A stretch of DNA of 64,000 nt from Pseudomonas poae (GTDB taxonomy: Bacteria > Pseudomonadota > Gammaproteobacteria > Pseudomonadales > Pseudomonadaceae). Below the pieces are notes generated by a model. It was given only the letters and a program-made list of their open reading frames with translations. It did not search any database and was not told where the DNA came from. Location: contig CP034537.1 of assembly GCA_004000515.1 (NCBI GenBank), forward strand, positions 3,238,001 to 3,302,000, in the 5' to 3' direction. Positions 21,762 to 33,249 of this stretch are shown piece by piece (position 1 is the stretch's first letter; each line of letters begins with the position of its first letter). The translations under genes and the position numbers were made by a program.

Positions 21762-22232
21762 ATGATGTCTGTCATCGCTGCCAATAACGCTGCCATTCGC
21801 CTGCCGCCTGCACCTACTGCCAAGCCTGTCGGCGGGGCAGAAGACAAGGCTGAAACCGTTGCTCCCGCTGCTGATTCCAAGGCGGCGGAAGGGGTTGCGG
21901 TGAAGATTTCCAGTGCTGGGTTCCGGGCCGCCAAAAACGACTCCAACAACAAAGACATCGACGACAGCAACCTGAAGGACAACGTTAAACAACTGCTGAA
22001 AATGATCCGTGAGCTGAAAAAACAAATTGCCGACAAGCGCGCCGAGATCGCATCGGTGATGGCGGACAGTGCCATGAGCCCGGATCAACGCCAGGCTCGG
22101 ATGAGCAACCTGCAGTCATCATTGGCCAGTTTGCAGGGCAGTTTGAGCATGGCCAGTGTGCAACTGGGCAAGGCCATGAAGGATGAGTCGCCACAGGCGC
22201 AGTTGGAAGCCATGGCGTTGGCGGCGAAGTAA
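21762..22232 (+). CDS. FlxA-like coiled-coil protein, function unknown
   Basis: 156 residues, ATG 21762 after GAGAAGGAACTCAG (a second ATG is at 21765). The first third is alanine/proline-rich and low in complexity. Residues 70-140 form a predicted coiled coil (LKMIRELKKQIADKRAEIA, then SPDQRQARMSNLQSSLASLQ) of the pattern seen in FlxA-like proteins. No signal peptide or membrane helix. It is divergent from anr across 149 bases and is followed by a tiny ORF. Its place beside anr may be incidental or may indicate shared control. The FlxA assignment is by resemblance only. Confidence 0.7.
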   Translation: MMSVIAANNAAIRLPPAPTAKPVGGAEDKAETVAPAADSKAAEGVAVKISSAGFRAAKNDSNNKDIDDSNLKDNVKQLLKMIRELKKQIADKRAEIASVMADSAMSPDQRQARMSNLQSSLASLQGSLSMASVQLGKAMKDESPQAQLEAMALAAK

Positions 22233-22283
22233 AACCAATTCAGCTCGGGCGCGGACATTTCTCGACAAAGAGGAGTTCTGGAC

Positions 22284-22441
22284 ATGCTTGTTTTGCCGGT
22301 GGGCAGCCCGTTGATCCGTGTACCGAGCGTGCCATCAGCGCTTTGCAGGCCGGGCTGATTATCGCTCAGACATCCCTGGCCAAGGCGAAGAAAGGCATGA
22401 GCCAGGAAGATATCGGAAAAGTCCCCGCGTTGATGCGCTGA
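22284..22441 (+). CDS. Small hypothetical protein (frame probably broken)
   Basis: Short ORF after a good ribosome site (AAAGAGGAG, ATG at 22284). It reads MLVLPVGSP and then shifts. With one extra C in the CCC run at 22307-22309 it continues VDPCTERAISALQAGLI and ends LAKAKKGMSQEDIGKVPALM-R, 52 residues. Without the base it stops after 24 residues. Its TGA abuts the hemN stop on the other strand, the two forming TGATCA. It is probably co-transcribed with the FlxA-like gene 51 bases upstream. Family not recognised. Confidence 0.5.
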
Positions 22442-23824
22442 TCAGATCACCCGGGAAAACCGCTGGCGGTTCTGATGTTCCAGATAAGCATCGAACACCA
22501 TGCACACCGACCGCACCAGCAGCCGCCCGGCCGGCAGTACCTGAATGCCCCGAGCGTCAAGCTCGATCAGGCCGTCGGCGGCCATGGCCTCAAGCTGCGG
22601 CCAGATGTCGTCGAAATACCCGCGAAAATCAATGTTGAAGGCCTGCTCGAGCTTCTCGAATGCCAGGCTGAAATTGCAGATCAACTGCTGGATCACTTCC
22701 CGCCGCAACCGATCATCCGTGGTGCATACCAGGCCGCGGCTGGTGGCCAGTTGCGCGCTGGCCAGGGTGTTCTGGTAGGCGTTGAGGTCGCTGCTGTTCT
22801 GGCAATACAAGTTGCCGATCTGGCTGATGGCCGACACGCCGAGCCCGATCAAGTCGCAATGGCCGTGGGTGGTGTAGCCCTGGAAGTTGCGCTGTAGGGT
22901 GCCTTCCTCCTGGGCGATGGCCAGTTCGTCATCTGGCAGGGCGAAATGGTCCATGCCGATGTAGCGGTAACCGGCCTGGGTCAGTTGCTCGATAGTGGTT
23001 TGCAGCATCAACAGCTTTTCTGCGGGGGAGGGCAGGTCGTCGGTGTTGATACGCCGCTGGGGCATGAAGCGTTCCGGCAGGTGCGCGTAGTTGAACACCG
23101 ACAGGCGGTCCGGTTGCAAGCGAATCACTTCGTCAACGGTGCGCGCAAAATTCAGCGGGGTCTGCTTGGGCAAGCCGTAGATCAGGTCGATATTGATCGA
23201 ACGAAATTGCAGGGTGCGCGCCGCATCGATCACCGCACGGGTTTCTTCCAGGCTTTGCAGGCGATTGACCGCCCGTTGCACCTCGGGATCGAGGTCTTGC
23301 AGGCCGATGCTCACGCGGTTGAAGCCCAGTTCACGCAGCAGGCCCATGGTGGCCCAATCTGCCTCGCGGGGGTCGATCTCGATGCCGTAGTCGCCGGAGT
23401 CGTCGTCCAGCAGGTTGAAGTGCTGACGCAGGCAGCCCATGACCTGACGCAGTTCATCGTGGCTGAGAAAGGTCGGCGTGCCACCGCCAAAGTGCAGTTG
23501 TTCCACCGGCTGCTTGGGGTCGAGGTGGCACGCCACCAACTGGATCTCCTGCTCCAAGCGCTGCAGATAAGCGTGGGCGCGGCCACGGTCCTTGGTGATC
23601 ACCTTGTTGCAGGCGCAGTAGTAGCAAATGTTCGCGCAGAACGGCACGTGCACATACAACGACAAGGGCCGCACGGCCTTGCGACTGTCGCGCAGGGCGT
23701 GGAGCAGGTCGAAGGTACCGACCTGGCTGTCGAATTGTACGGCGGTGGGGTAGGACGTGTAGCGCGGTCCCGCCAGGTCGTAGCGGTGAATCAGATCGGT
23801 ATCCCAACGAATGGCGTCGAGCAT
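22442..23824 (-). CDS. hemN: Oxygen-independent coproporphyrinogen III oxidase
   Basis: 460-residue radical SAM enzyme that converts coproporphyrinogen III to protoporphyrinogen IX without oxygen, supplying heme when oxygen is low. The radical SAM cysteines CX3CX2C are seen in PFCANICYYCACNK (residues 62-71), with the SAM-binding LHFGGGTPTF and the C-terminal HemN domain (QGYTTHGHCDLIGLGVSAIS) after it. A perfect ANR box sits 61 bases upstream, consistent with Anr control. Confidence 0.96.
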   Translation of the reverse strand: MLDAIRWDTDLIHRYDLAGPRYTSYPTAVQFDSQVGTFDLLHALRDSRKAVRPLSLYVHVPFCANICYYCACNKVITKDRGRAHAYLQRLEQEIQLVACHLDPKQPVEQLHFGGGTPTFLSHDELRQVMGCLRQHFNLLDDDSGDYGIEIDPREADWATMGLLRELGFNRVSIGLQDLDPEVQRAVNRLQSLEETRAVIDAARTLQFRSINIDLIYGLPKQTPLNFARTVDEVIRLQPDRLSVFNYAHLPERFMPQRRINTDDLPSPAEKLLMLQTTIEQLTQAGYRYIGMDHFALPDDELAIAQEEGTLQRNFQGYTTHGHCDLIGLGVSAISQIGNLYCQNSSDLNAYQNTLASAQLATSRGLVCTTDDRLRREVIQQLICNFSLAFEKLEQAFNIDFRGYFDDIWPQLEAMAADGLIELDARGIQVLPAGRLLVRSVCMVFDAYLEHQNRQRFSRVI

Positions 23825-23884
23825 GCGGGCGGTCCCCCGGATAGGCTAATGGGCCGAGTCTAGGGGCGTGGCCGAGGGGGCATG

Positions 23885-23898
23885 TTGATTTGCATCAA
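23885..23898. promoter_or_regulatory. ANR box upstream of hemN
   Basis: TTGAT-TTGC-ATCAA is a perfect match to the Anr/FNR consensus TTGAT-N4-ATCAA. Its centre lies about 68 bases upstream of the hemN start, on the proper side for activating hemN. Confidence 0.88.
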
Positions 23899-23927
23899 CG
23901 GGGAGCGGCGCTATGCCACATAGCCTT

Positions 23928-24610
23928 TTAGTGGCCCATTAGCCAGTGCTGATGGGGGCCAGGCAGCGTCCAGATACCGAACAGAATCACCAGCAGCCCA
24001 CCGGCCATGCGCACGCTGCGTTTGCGTAGCAAGGCCGTGATGCGTTCCGCTGCCAGCCCGGTGGCCAAAAGCACCGGCCAGGTGCCGAGGCCGAACGCCA
24101 GCATCAGCAAACCACTGTCCAGCGCATTGCCCTGGCTCGCGGCCCACAGCAATGTGCTGTAGACCAACCCACACGGCAGCCAGCCCCAGAGCGCGCCCAG
24201 CAGCAACGCGCGAGGCAGGCTGGACACCGGCAGTAATCGGCTGGCAATTGGCTGGATATGCCGCCACAGGCCGCGCCCGAGGGCTTCGATGCGGGTCAGG
24301 CCGCTCCACCAGCCGGCTAGGTACAAGCCCATGCTGATCAATAACAGCCCGGCCAGCACACGCATGAACATGGCAGCCGGGCTGTTGGCGACAGCCAGCC
24401 TGCCAGGCCGATCAATACACCGGCCGTGGCATAGCTGAGGATGCGCCCCAGGTTGTAGGCCAGCAGCAGGCGAAACCGCCGGCTGCGTTGTTCGGGGGGA
24501 ATCGCCAGCGTCAATGCGCCCATCAAGCCGCCGCACATGCCCAGGCAATGGCCACCGCCGAGCAGGCCGAGGATCAGCGCGGAAACCAGCAGCGGGGCCA
24601 ACTCAAGCAT
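23928..24610 (-). CDS. TauE/SafE-like membrane protein of the cco assembly cluster (frame broken once)
   Basis: 227-residue integral membrane protein with about six helices, resembling the sulfite exporter TauE/SafE-type family members found after ccoS and thought to help copper handling for cbb3 oxidase. The N-terminal motif GGGHCLGMCGGLMGAL carries two cysteines and a histidine. The C-terminal part LLLGALWGWLPCGLVYS is also characteristic. The frame shifts near 24395-24397: one G missing (minus strand) between GLAGW and AVANSPAAMFM. It overlaps ccoS by 8 bases, so it is translated with the operon. Confidence 0.85.
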
Positions 24611-24815
24611 GCGGTGGGTCTTTGGGCGGTTGTTCCGGATGGTTGGCTTCTTCGATGCCGGCTAGGTGGTTCGGGTCCTGGTCGTCGAACAGCACGCTGT
24701 GGGCCGGGCCGTCGAGGTCGTCGTACTGGCCGCTGTCCACGGCCCAGAAGAAGATGTAGATGGCGACGCCCACCAACAATAGCGCCGCCGGAATCATCAC
24801 GTAGAGAGCTGGCAT
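24603..24815 (-). CDS. ccoS: Cytochrome cbb3 oxidase maturation protein CcoS
   Basis: 70-residue single-helix protein needed for cofactor insertion into cbb3 oxidase. The start MPALYVMIPAALLLVG leads into one membrane helix (residues 5-25). The family signature FFWAVDSGQYDDLDGPAH follows, with an acidic tail. It is placed 22 bases after ccoI and overlaps the next gene. Confidence 0.93.
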   Translation of the reverse strand: MPALYVMIPAALLLVGVAIYIFFWAVDSGQYDDLDGPAHSVLFDDQDPNHLAGIEEANHPEQPPKDPPHA

Positions 24816-24837
24816 CTGTACTCCATGCCCACGCGGC

Positions 24838-27281
24838 TCAGGCCGGCAGAGGGCGGGTTAATGTCGGGGTGCTGGCGACGTGCGCGCTCGGCAGGCGAGT
24901 CAGGCGCAGGGCGTTGAGCACCACGGTCAACGAACTGAGGGACATGCCGATCGCCGCCCATATCGGCGTGATCCAGCCCAGGGCGGCAAACGGCAGCATA
25001 AGGCCATTGTACAGCCCGGCCCACAGCAGGTTTTCAATGATTACCCGACGAGTGCGGCGCGCGAGGGTGAAGGCTTGTACCAAGGCATCGAGCCGGTTGG
25101 ACAGCAGCACCGCATCGGCGCTGGTCTTGGCCAGGTCGGTGGCCGAGCCCATCGCCACGCTGATATCGGCAGCGGCAAGCACCGGTACGTCGTTGACCCC
25201 ATCGCCGAGCATCAACACCTTGCGGCCTTGCTTGTGCAGTTGTTGCAGTACCTGCAGCTTGTCGTCGGGGCGCAAGCCGCCACGGGCTTCGTCGATGCCC
25301 AACTCGGCCGTCACACTGGCCACCATCGGCGAACTGTCCCCGGATAGCAACAGCGTACGCCAGCCGCGCGCCTTGCAGGCGGCCAGCAACACCGGGGCGT
25401 CGCTGCGCAGGCGGTCGTCCAGGACAAACCAGGCGAGGGCGCCGTCGCGGTCGCCCAGCAGCAGCCACTGCCCGGCGTCTTTCGGCGAGGGCGGGATCGG
25501 GCAGCCACTCAGTTCGCAGACAAAACCTGGTTGACCGATGCGCAGATGTCGGTCGCCGACCCGGCCTTCCAGGCCAAGGCCGGGGGAGCTGAGCACTTCA
25601 TCGGCAGCCAGCGGTGCGCGGCCAAACGCACGGGCAATCGGGTGTTCCGAGCGGTTTTCCAGGGCGGCAGCGAGGCTCAGGCACAGATCGCTGTTCAGCG
25701 TGCCCAGGGGGCGGATCGCACGCAGGGCCAAGCGCCCTTCGGTCAGGGTGCCGGTCTTGTCGAAGATCACCGTGTCGATCTGGTTCAAACCTTCCAGCAC
25801 GTGACCACGGGTCAGCAGCAACCCGAGTTTGTGCAAGGTGCCAGTAGCAGCAGTGAGCGCGGTGGGTGTGGCCAGGGACAGCGCGCACGGGCAGGTTGCC
25901 ACCAACATCGCAAGCACGATCCAGAACGCCCGCGATGAATCCAGCTCCCACCACACCAGGCCGATCACGGCGGCGGCAATCAGCGAGCACAGGAGGAACC
26001 ACTGGGCGGCACGGTCGGCGATCTCGGCCAGGCGCGGCTTTTCGGCTTGGGCGCGTTCCAGCAGGCGCACGATGGCAGACAGGCGCGTGTCATGGCCCAG
26101 GGCGCGCACTTCGACGGTCAGCGCGCCTTCAACGTTGAGGGTGCCTGCGGTGACCGCATCGCCGACCTGGCGCGGTTGCGGCAGGTACTCACCGGTGAGC
26201 AGGGATTCGTCGATGCTCGACTGGCCGTCGAGGATCACGCCATCTGCCGGCAGCACCGCGCCGGGGTGCACCAGCACGCGGTCGCCCAGGGCCAGTTCGC
26301 TGAGCAGGATGCGTTCGCTCTGGCCGTCGGCTTTCAAGCGCAGGCAAGACGCGGGTAGCAGATTGACCAACTGCGCAGTGGCCGCCGCCGTGCGCTCCCG
26401 TGCGCGGCGCTCCAGGTAACGGCCGGCCAGCAGGAACAGGGCGAACATACCGACCGCATCGAAGTACAACTCGCCGACGCCGGTGATTGCAGTCCAGATG
26501 CCCGCCAGGTAGGCCCCGCCGATGGCCAGGGACACCGACACGTCCATGGTGAGGTGGCGCGTGCGCAAATCACGCATGGCCCCTTTGAAGAAGGGCGCGC
26601 AACTGTAGAACACGATGGGGTGGTCAGAAACATCGCGACCCAGCGCAGGATCACATGCAGTTCCGGGCTCAGGTCGATATTGAATTCCGGCCAGGTGGCC
26701 ATGGTTGCCATCATCGCCTGGAACCACAGCAAGCCTGCCACGCCCAACTGGCGCAAGGCTCGGCGGTTTTCACTGGCCAGTTGTTCGGACGCGCGGTCCG
26801 CCTGATAAGGGTGGGCGGCGTAGCCGATATGGCGCAGCTCGCTGAGCAGTTGGCTCAGTGGCAATTGCCCGTCGGCCCAGCGCACTTGCAGGCGGTGGTT
26901 GGACAGGTTCAGCCGCGCTTCGGCGACGGCGGGCAGGCTGCGCAGGTGTTTTTCGATCAGCCAGCCACAGGCGGCGCAACTGATGCCTTCCATCAACAGG
27001 GTGGTTTCGGCGAGGTCGCCTTCGTGGCGCACAAAGGGCTTTTGCACGTCGGCACGGTCGTACAGCGCGAGTTCGTCCACCAGCTGCACCGGCAGTGCTT
27101 CGGGGTTGGCGGAGGCTTCGCTGCGATGTTGGTAATAGCTCTCCAGCCCGCCGGCCACGATGGCTTCGGCCACTGCCTGGCAGCCTGGGCAGCAGAGTTC
27201 ACGGCGCTCACCGAGAATCACCGTGGTGAAACGGCTGCCGGAGGGGACGGGTAGGGCGCAGTGGTAGCAGGGGGTGGTCAT
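24838..27281 (-). CDS. ccoI: Copper-translocating P-type ATPase CcoI (frame broken once)
   Basis: P1B-type ATPase delivering copper for the cbb3 binuclear centre. N-terminal metal-binding regions: CYHC...CCPGC (residues 5-35) and an HMA domain with GISCAACGWLIEKHL. Then TGE in the actuator (LLTGEYLPQP), CPC in the membrane (VATCPCALSLATP), the phosphorylation site FDKTGTLTEG, SEHPIARA, and GDGVNDVPVLAAAD. The frame shifts at the G-run 26617-26620: with one more base, RWVAMFLTTP continues as IVFYSCAPFFKGAM. Restored length 814 residues. Confidence 0.94.
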
Positions 27282-27312
27282 GAGCTGGAATCTTTATTGG
27301 CTGGGAGGGCCT

Positions 27313-27381
27313 CTTCGCGAGCAAGCCCGCTCCCACATTTTGAAATGCATTCCAAATGTGGGAGCGGGCTTGCTCGCGAAG
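27313..27381. repeat. REP-type inverted repeat inside the ccoGHIS operon
   Basis: Arms CTTCGCGAGCAAGCCCGCTC... and the complement ...GAGCGGGCTTGCTCGCGAAG are perfect over about 28 bases. The element sits between the ccoH stop (27399) and ccoI start (27281). Related copies occur at 29551 and 49717. Confidence 0.9.
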
Positions 27382-27398
27382 CGCGAAGCGCAGGCTGT

Positions 27399-27937
27399 TT
27401 ATTTTTTCAGGTCTTCGGCACCCTGCAATGGCTCATCACCCAGCAGCAAGTCCTTGTCGTGGCTGACTTGCTCTTCTTCGAACATGCGCCAGGTCTTGTC
27501 TCCTTCCACGCCGAGCAATTCGACGAAGCGGCGGCCTTCGACCTTGTCGGTCACCTGGCCGATGTAGCGGCTGGGCTCACTGTCGCTGCGGGTCAGGGTA
27601 ATCCGGCGGTCTTTTCCGGTTGGGTCGGCGAAATCAGGTTCAGTTCCAATGTGTTCGGGTTGCTGTTGCCAGTCAGGTGCAGCTCGACTTCACCGGTCAG
27701 TTCATCCAGGTGCACCTTGGCGCGCAGTTGCAGGGTCTGGGCCAGCAGTTCGCGGTCCAGCGAGCGGTTGATGCCTTTGCCGGCCTCGTAGTAGTTGTCG
27801 TTGACCAAGTTGTCCGGGTTGTTCACCGCGATGGTCACCATGGACAAGGTCAACGTCACCGAACAGGTCAGGATGCCAATGATGATCCACGGCCAGAGGT
27901 GCTTGTACCAAGGGCTTGCGGCGGTAGCTACGGGCAT
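27399..27937 (-). CDS. ccoH: Cbb3 oxidase assembly protein CcoH/FixH (frame broken once)
   Basis: Membrane protein with one N-terminal helix (HLWPWIIIGILTCSVTLTLS) and a periplasmic FixH domain (VNNPDNLVNDNYYEAGKGIN). It helps assemble cbb3 oxidase. I start at ATG 27937 (MPVATAASPWYK), preceded by TAGAGAGTAAAACA. An in-frame TTG at 27958 is less likely. The frame shifts near 27614-27617, where one A is missing on the minus strand: PTQPEK should continue DRRITLTRSDSEPSRYIGQ and end LQGAEDLKK. Restored length 179 residues. Without the base it stops at 27593. Confidence 0.9.
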
Positions 27938-27954
27938 TGTTTTACTCTCTATAG

Positions 27955-29361
27955 TCAACGAACTTGGGGGCCGATGAATCGGCTCTTGGCTTCAATACGG
28001 ACGCTGGCGTCATCGGCATCGGTGAGGATGAATTTCACCTCGTTGGTGCTCGACGGCAATTGTTCCGGTGCGCTCGACAACTCAACCGGCATGCTGACGA
28101 TATCGCCGGCAGCCACCTTGATTTCGCGCCGGCCTTGCAGCTTGAGGTCCGGCAGGCCCGAGGCGTCGAGCACATAGGTGTGGTCGCGCTGGTCCTTGTT
28201 CATGATCTTCAGGCTGTAGACGTTTTCGATGCGACCTTCGGCGTTTTCGCGGTACAGCACGCGGTCCTTGCTCACGTCGAACCCCACCAGCGAGCGCATG
28301 AAGAACGCTCCCACCAACAAGCTGATCATCGCCAGCAACACCAGCGCGTAACCGATCAGGCGTGGGCGCAGCTTGTGGGTTTTCTGCCCGGACAGGTTGT
28401 GTTCGGTGGTGTAGCTGATCAGGCCGCGCGGATACTCCATTTTGTCCATGATGTTGTCGCAAGCGTCGATACACGCCGCACAGCCAATGCACTCGATTTG
28501 CAGGCCGTCGCGGATGTCGATGCCGGTGGGGCACACCTGCACGCACATCGTGCAATCGATGCAATCGCCCAGGCCCTGGGCCTTGTAGTCGGTGCCTTTT
28601 TTACGCGGGCCACGCAGTTCGCCACGACGCGGGTCGTAGGAGACGATCAGGGTGTCCTTGTCGAACATCACGCTCTGGAACCGCGCATAGGGGCACATGT
28701 AGATGCACACCTGTTCGCGCAGCCAGCCGGCGTTGCCGTAGGTGGCGAGGGTGAAGAAACCCACCCAGAAATACGACCAGCCATTGGCCTGGCCGGTGAA
28801 GAAGTCGAACACCAGTTCGCGGATCGGCGAGAAGTAGCCGACAAAGGTCATGCCGGTGACAAAACCGATCAGCAGCCACAGGGTGTGCTTGCTGAATTTA
28901 CGCAGGAATTTGTTGGCGCCCATCGGCGCCTTGTCGAGCTTGATGCGCTGGTTGCGGTCGCCTTCGGTGACTTTTTTCGCACCACATGAAGATCCACGTC
29001 CACACGCTTTGCGGGCAGGTATAACCGCACCACACGCGCCCGGCGTACACCGTGATAAAGAACAGGCCAAACGCCGCAACAATGAGAATGCCCGAGAGCA
29101 GGATGAAGTCCTGGGGCCAGAAGGTCGCGCCAAAGATAAAGAACTTACGCTCCGGCAGGTTCCACCACACGGCCTGGTGACCGCCCCAGTTCAGCCACAC
29201 CGTGCCGAAGTAGAGCAGGAACAGTCCGGCACCGCCGAGCATGCGCAGGTTGCGAAACAGGCCAGTGAAGGCGCGGGTGTAGATTTTCTCGCGCGAGGCG
29301 TAAAGGTCGACGGTCTTGGCAGGGGGGTAACGTCATGTACCGGTATCTGGTCGCTCATCAT
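27955..29361 (-). CDS. ccoG: Cbb3 oxidase accessory ferredoxin-like protein CcoG (frame broken twice)
   Basis: About 468-residue polyferredoxin with membrane helices, proposed to reduce Cu(II) for cbb3 assembly. Start MMSDQIPVHDVTP at 29361. CxxP/ferredoxin motifs CGYTCPQSVW, GDCIDCTMCVQVCPTGID and CIGCAACIDACDNIM are clear, with a C-terminal Ig-like periplasmic domain. Two breaks: the G-run at 29322-29327 lacks one base (VTPP should run into AKTVDLYASREKIYTRAF), and the T-run at 28972-28977 has one extra (MWCEK then VTEGDRNQRIKLDK). An ANR-like box lies about 120 bases upstream. Confidence 0.93.
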
Positions 29362-29479
29362 TGCATCCCACGGCGGTGGACATTTGCCTCGGCCAGTACG
29401 TGCCGACCGGGGGTCAAAAATAGGTTGTTGCAGTGGCGTAATGATACGCCTGCGGTGGCGTTGAAAGGTGGCGGCCTAT

Positions 29480-29493
29480 GTGATCTGGATCAA
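29480..29493. promoter_or_regulatory. ANR-like box upstream of ccoG
   Basis: GTGAT-CTGG-ATCAA differs from TTGAT-N4-ATCAA at one position. It lies about 119 bases before the ccoG start in a 316-base gap that also holds a REP element, so it probably serves ccoGHIS. Confidence 0.72.
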
Positions 29494-29550
29494 TTGACCT
29501 AGCAGTATGGTCGGTTTTGACGGGCTCGGTCGTCAAAACAAAGCAAACTC

Positions 29551-29643
29551 AATGTGGGAGCGGGCTTGCTCGCGAATGCGGTAGGTCAGTCGACTTATCC
29601 GTTACTGACAGACCGCCTTCGCGAGCAAGCCCACTCCCACATT
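29551..29643. repeat. REP-type inverted repeat (TGTGGGAGCGGGCTTGCTCGC family)
   Basis: Arms AATGTGGGAGCGGGCTTGCT... and ...AGCAAGCCCACTCCCACATT are complementary with one mismatch, around a centre that is itself partly symmetric. It lies between the ccoP1 stop and the ccoG promoter region. Confidence 0.9.
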
Positions 29644-29677
29644 GGCTTCTCGTTGGTTTCAGAATAGGTGAGCGATT

Positions 29678-30652
29678 CTATTCCTCAGCCTTCTTATCCC
29701 CATGGGACAAGCTGTAAACATACGCCGCCAACAAGTGCACCTTGTCATTGCCTTGCAGTTGTTCCTGCGCAGGCATCTGGCCCTGGCGGCCATAGCGGAT
29801 GGTCTGCTGCAGTTGGGCGAAGCTCGAACCGTAGATGAATGCGCCTGGGTGAGTCAGGTCGGGCGCGCCCATCGCTGGAGTGCCTTTACCCTGTGGGCCG
29901 TGGCAGGCAACGCAGTTGGTGGCGAAGAGTTTCTCGCCGTTGGCCACGTCGGCCTTGGCACCTTCCGGCAGTTTTCGGCCATCGAGGTTGGTCAGCACAA
30001 AGCCTGCGACATCGGCCACGCCTTGCTCGCCGATGACTTCAGCCCAGGCCGGCATGATCGCGTGGCGGCCTTTCATGATGGTTTCCTTGATGGTCTCGGG
30101 CGACCCGCCCCAGCGCCAGTCGGCGTCGGTCAGGTTGGGAAAACCGTAGGCGCCCTTGGCGTCGGAACCGTGGCACACCGAGCAGTTGGAGGCGAACAGA
30201 CGACCGCCCATCTTCAAGGCTTGCGGGTCCTTGGCGACGTCTTCAATCGGCATCGAGGCGAACTTGGCGAAGATCGGACCGAACTTGGCGTCCGACTTGG
30301 TCATTTCCTTTTCCCATTCGTGCACACCGGTCCAGCCGGTCTGGCCGTTGGCGAACGGGGTTTGCTTGTCGTTGTCGAGGTAGTTGTAGCCCGGCAGCAC
30401 GCCTTTCCAGTTGCCAAGGCCGGGGTACAGCACCAGGTAGCCGAGGGCGAAGATAATGGTGCCGACGAACAGCATGAACCACCACTTGGGCAGCGGGTTG
30501 TCGTACTCCTCGATACCGTCGAAGGAGTGGCCGACGGTTTCGTCGGTTTGCTCGGTGCGCTGGCCCTTGCGGGTCGACAGCAGCAGCCAGGTCAGGGCGA
30601 AGATGGTACCCAGACTGAGGACTGTGACGTACAGACTCCAGAACGTAGTCAT
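29678..30652 (-). CDS. ccoP1: Cytochrome cbb3 oxidase diheme subunit III (first copy)
   Basis: 324-residue membrane-anchored diheme cytochrome c that passes electrons toward CcoN. Two hydrophobic helices: residues 5-25, and 58-78 within [20 protein letters not shown]. The CcoP signature [15 protein letters not shown] lies between them. Two heme-binding motifs CSVCH and CVACH with distal methionines ([16 protein letters not shown]) follow. Its ATG overlaps the ccoQ1 stop (ATGA), showing translational coupling. It is the last gene of ccoNOQP-1. Compared with ccoP2 it has a nine-residue longer linker before the first heme domain. Confidence 0.95.
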   Translation of the reverse strand: MTTFWSLYVTVLSLGTIFALTWLLLSTRKGQRTEQTDETVGHSFDGIEEYDNPLPKWWFMLFVGTIIFALGYLVLYPGLGNWKGVLPGYNYLDNDKQTPFANGQTGWTGVHEWEKEMTKSDAKFGPIFAKFASMPIEDVAKDPQALKMGGRLFASNCSVCHGSDAKGAYGFPNLTDADWRWGGSPETIKETIMKGRHAIMPAWAEVIGEQGVADVAGFVLTNLDGRKLPEGAKADVANGEKLFATNCVACHGPQGKGTPAMGAPDLTHPGAFIYGSSFAQLQQTIRYGRQGQMPAQEQLQGNDKVHLLAAYVYSLSHGDKKAEE

Positions 30653-30833
30653 TCTTTGTTACTCCTAGAAGCTTGCTCGACGTGCTTGATGGCTTCGGGA
30701 TCATCCGCAAAGGGCAGCATGGTCGCGTCGTCAAACTCGACTTGCGCCGTGGGCTGAACACCCACAGCGCCAGGCCGACAAAGGCCACCATCACTACAAC
30801 GGTGCCCAGGCCTCGAATCATCCCGATATCCAT
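30649..30833 (-). CDS. ccoQ1: Cbb3 oxidase subunit CcoQ, first copy (frame broken once)
   Basis: About 61-residue single-helix subunit that stabilises cbb3 oxidase. It starts [18 protein letters not shown]; the helix continues to [12 protein letters not shown]. The frame shifts near 30736-30740: one base missing on the minus strand (TCGAG for TCGGAG). With it, the tail reads [20 protein letters not shown] and ends RSNKE, overlapping the ccoP1 ATG. Without it the frame runs far into ccoP1. Confidence 0.88.
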
Positions 30834-30836
30834 AGA

Positions 30837-33033
<2,197 letters not shown>

Positions 33034-33210
33034 TCAAAAATGGAAAGCTGATCGAGTGGACAAGAAATTTACCAGGCCGCAACGGGAGTCGTTGCATACG
33101 CCGGAACCGGTCCGCTGTGCAGGGAAGCGTAGACCCGAATGGCAGGAGGGGAAAGTTGTGCTTTGGAAGGGTGCGACGCTTGGTCGCATAAGAGGGCGCA
33201 TCAAATGAAC

Positions 33211-33242
33211 CTGTGGCGAGAGAGCAAGCTCCCTCGCCACAG
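33211..33242. terminator. Hairpin after ccoP2, candidate terminator or short REP
   Basis: CTGTGGCGAG (33211-33220) pairs with CTCGCCACAG (33233-33242) around a 12-base loop, starting 8 bases beyond the ccoP2 stop. No T-run follows on the minus strand, so it may be a short REP-like element rather than an intrinsic terminator. The rest of the 366-base gap holds a second small hairpin (GCGAC/GTCGC near 33175) and the ccoN1 promoter region. Confidence 0.6.
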
Positions 33243-33249
33243 TTAAAGC

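Noticed and set aside
28972..28977. Programmed frameshifting at the A-runs in ccoG and anr
   Set aside because: The runs of six or seven A/T bases are slippery, but no stimulatory structure or conserved use in these families is known, and the same sequence has many plain indels elsewhere.
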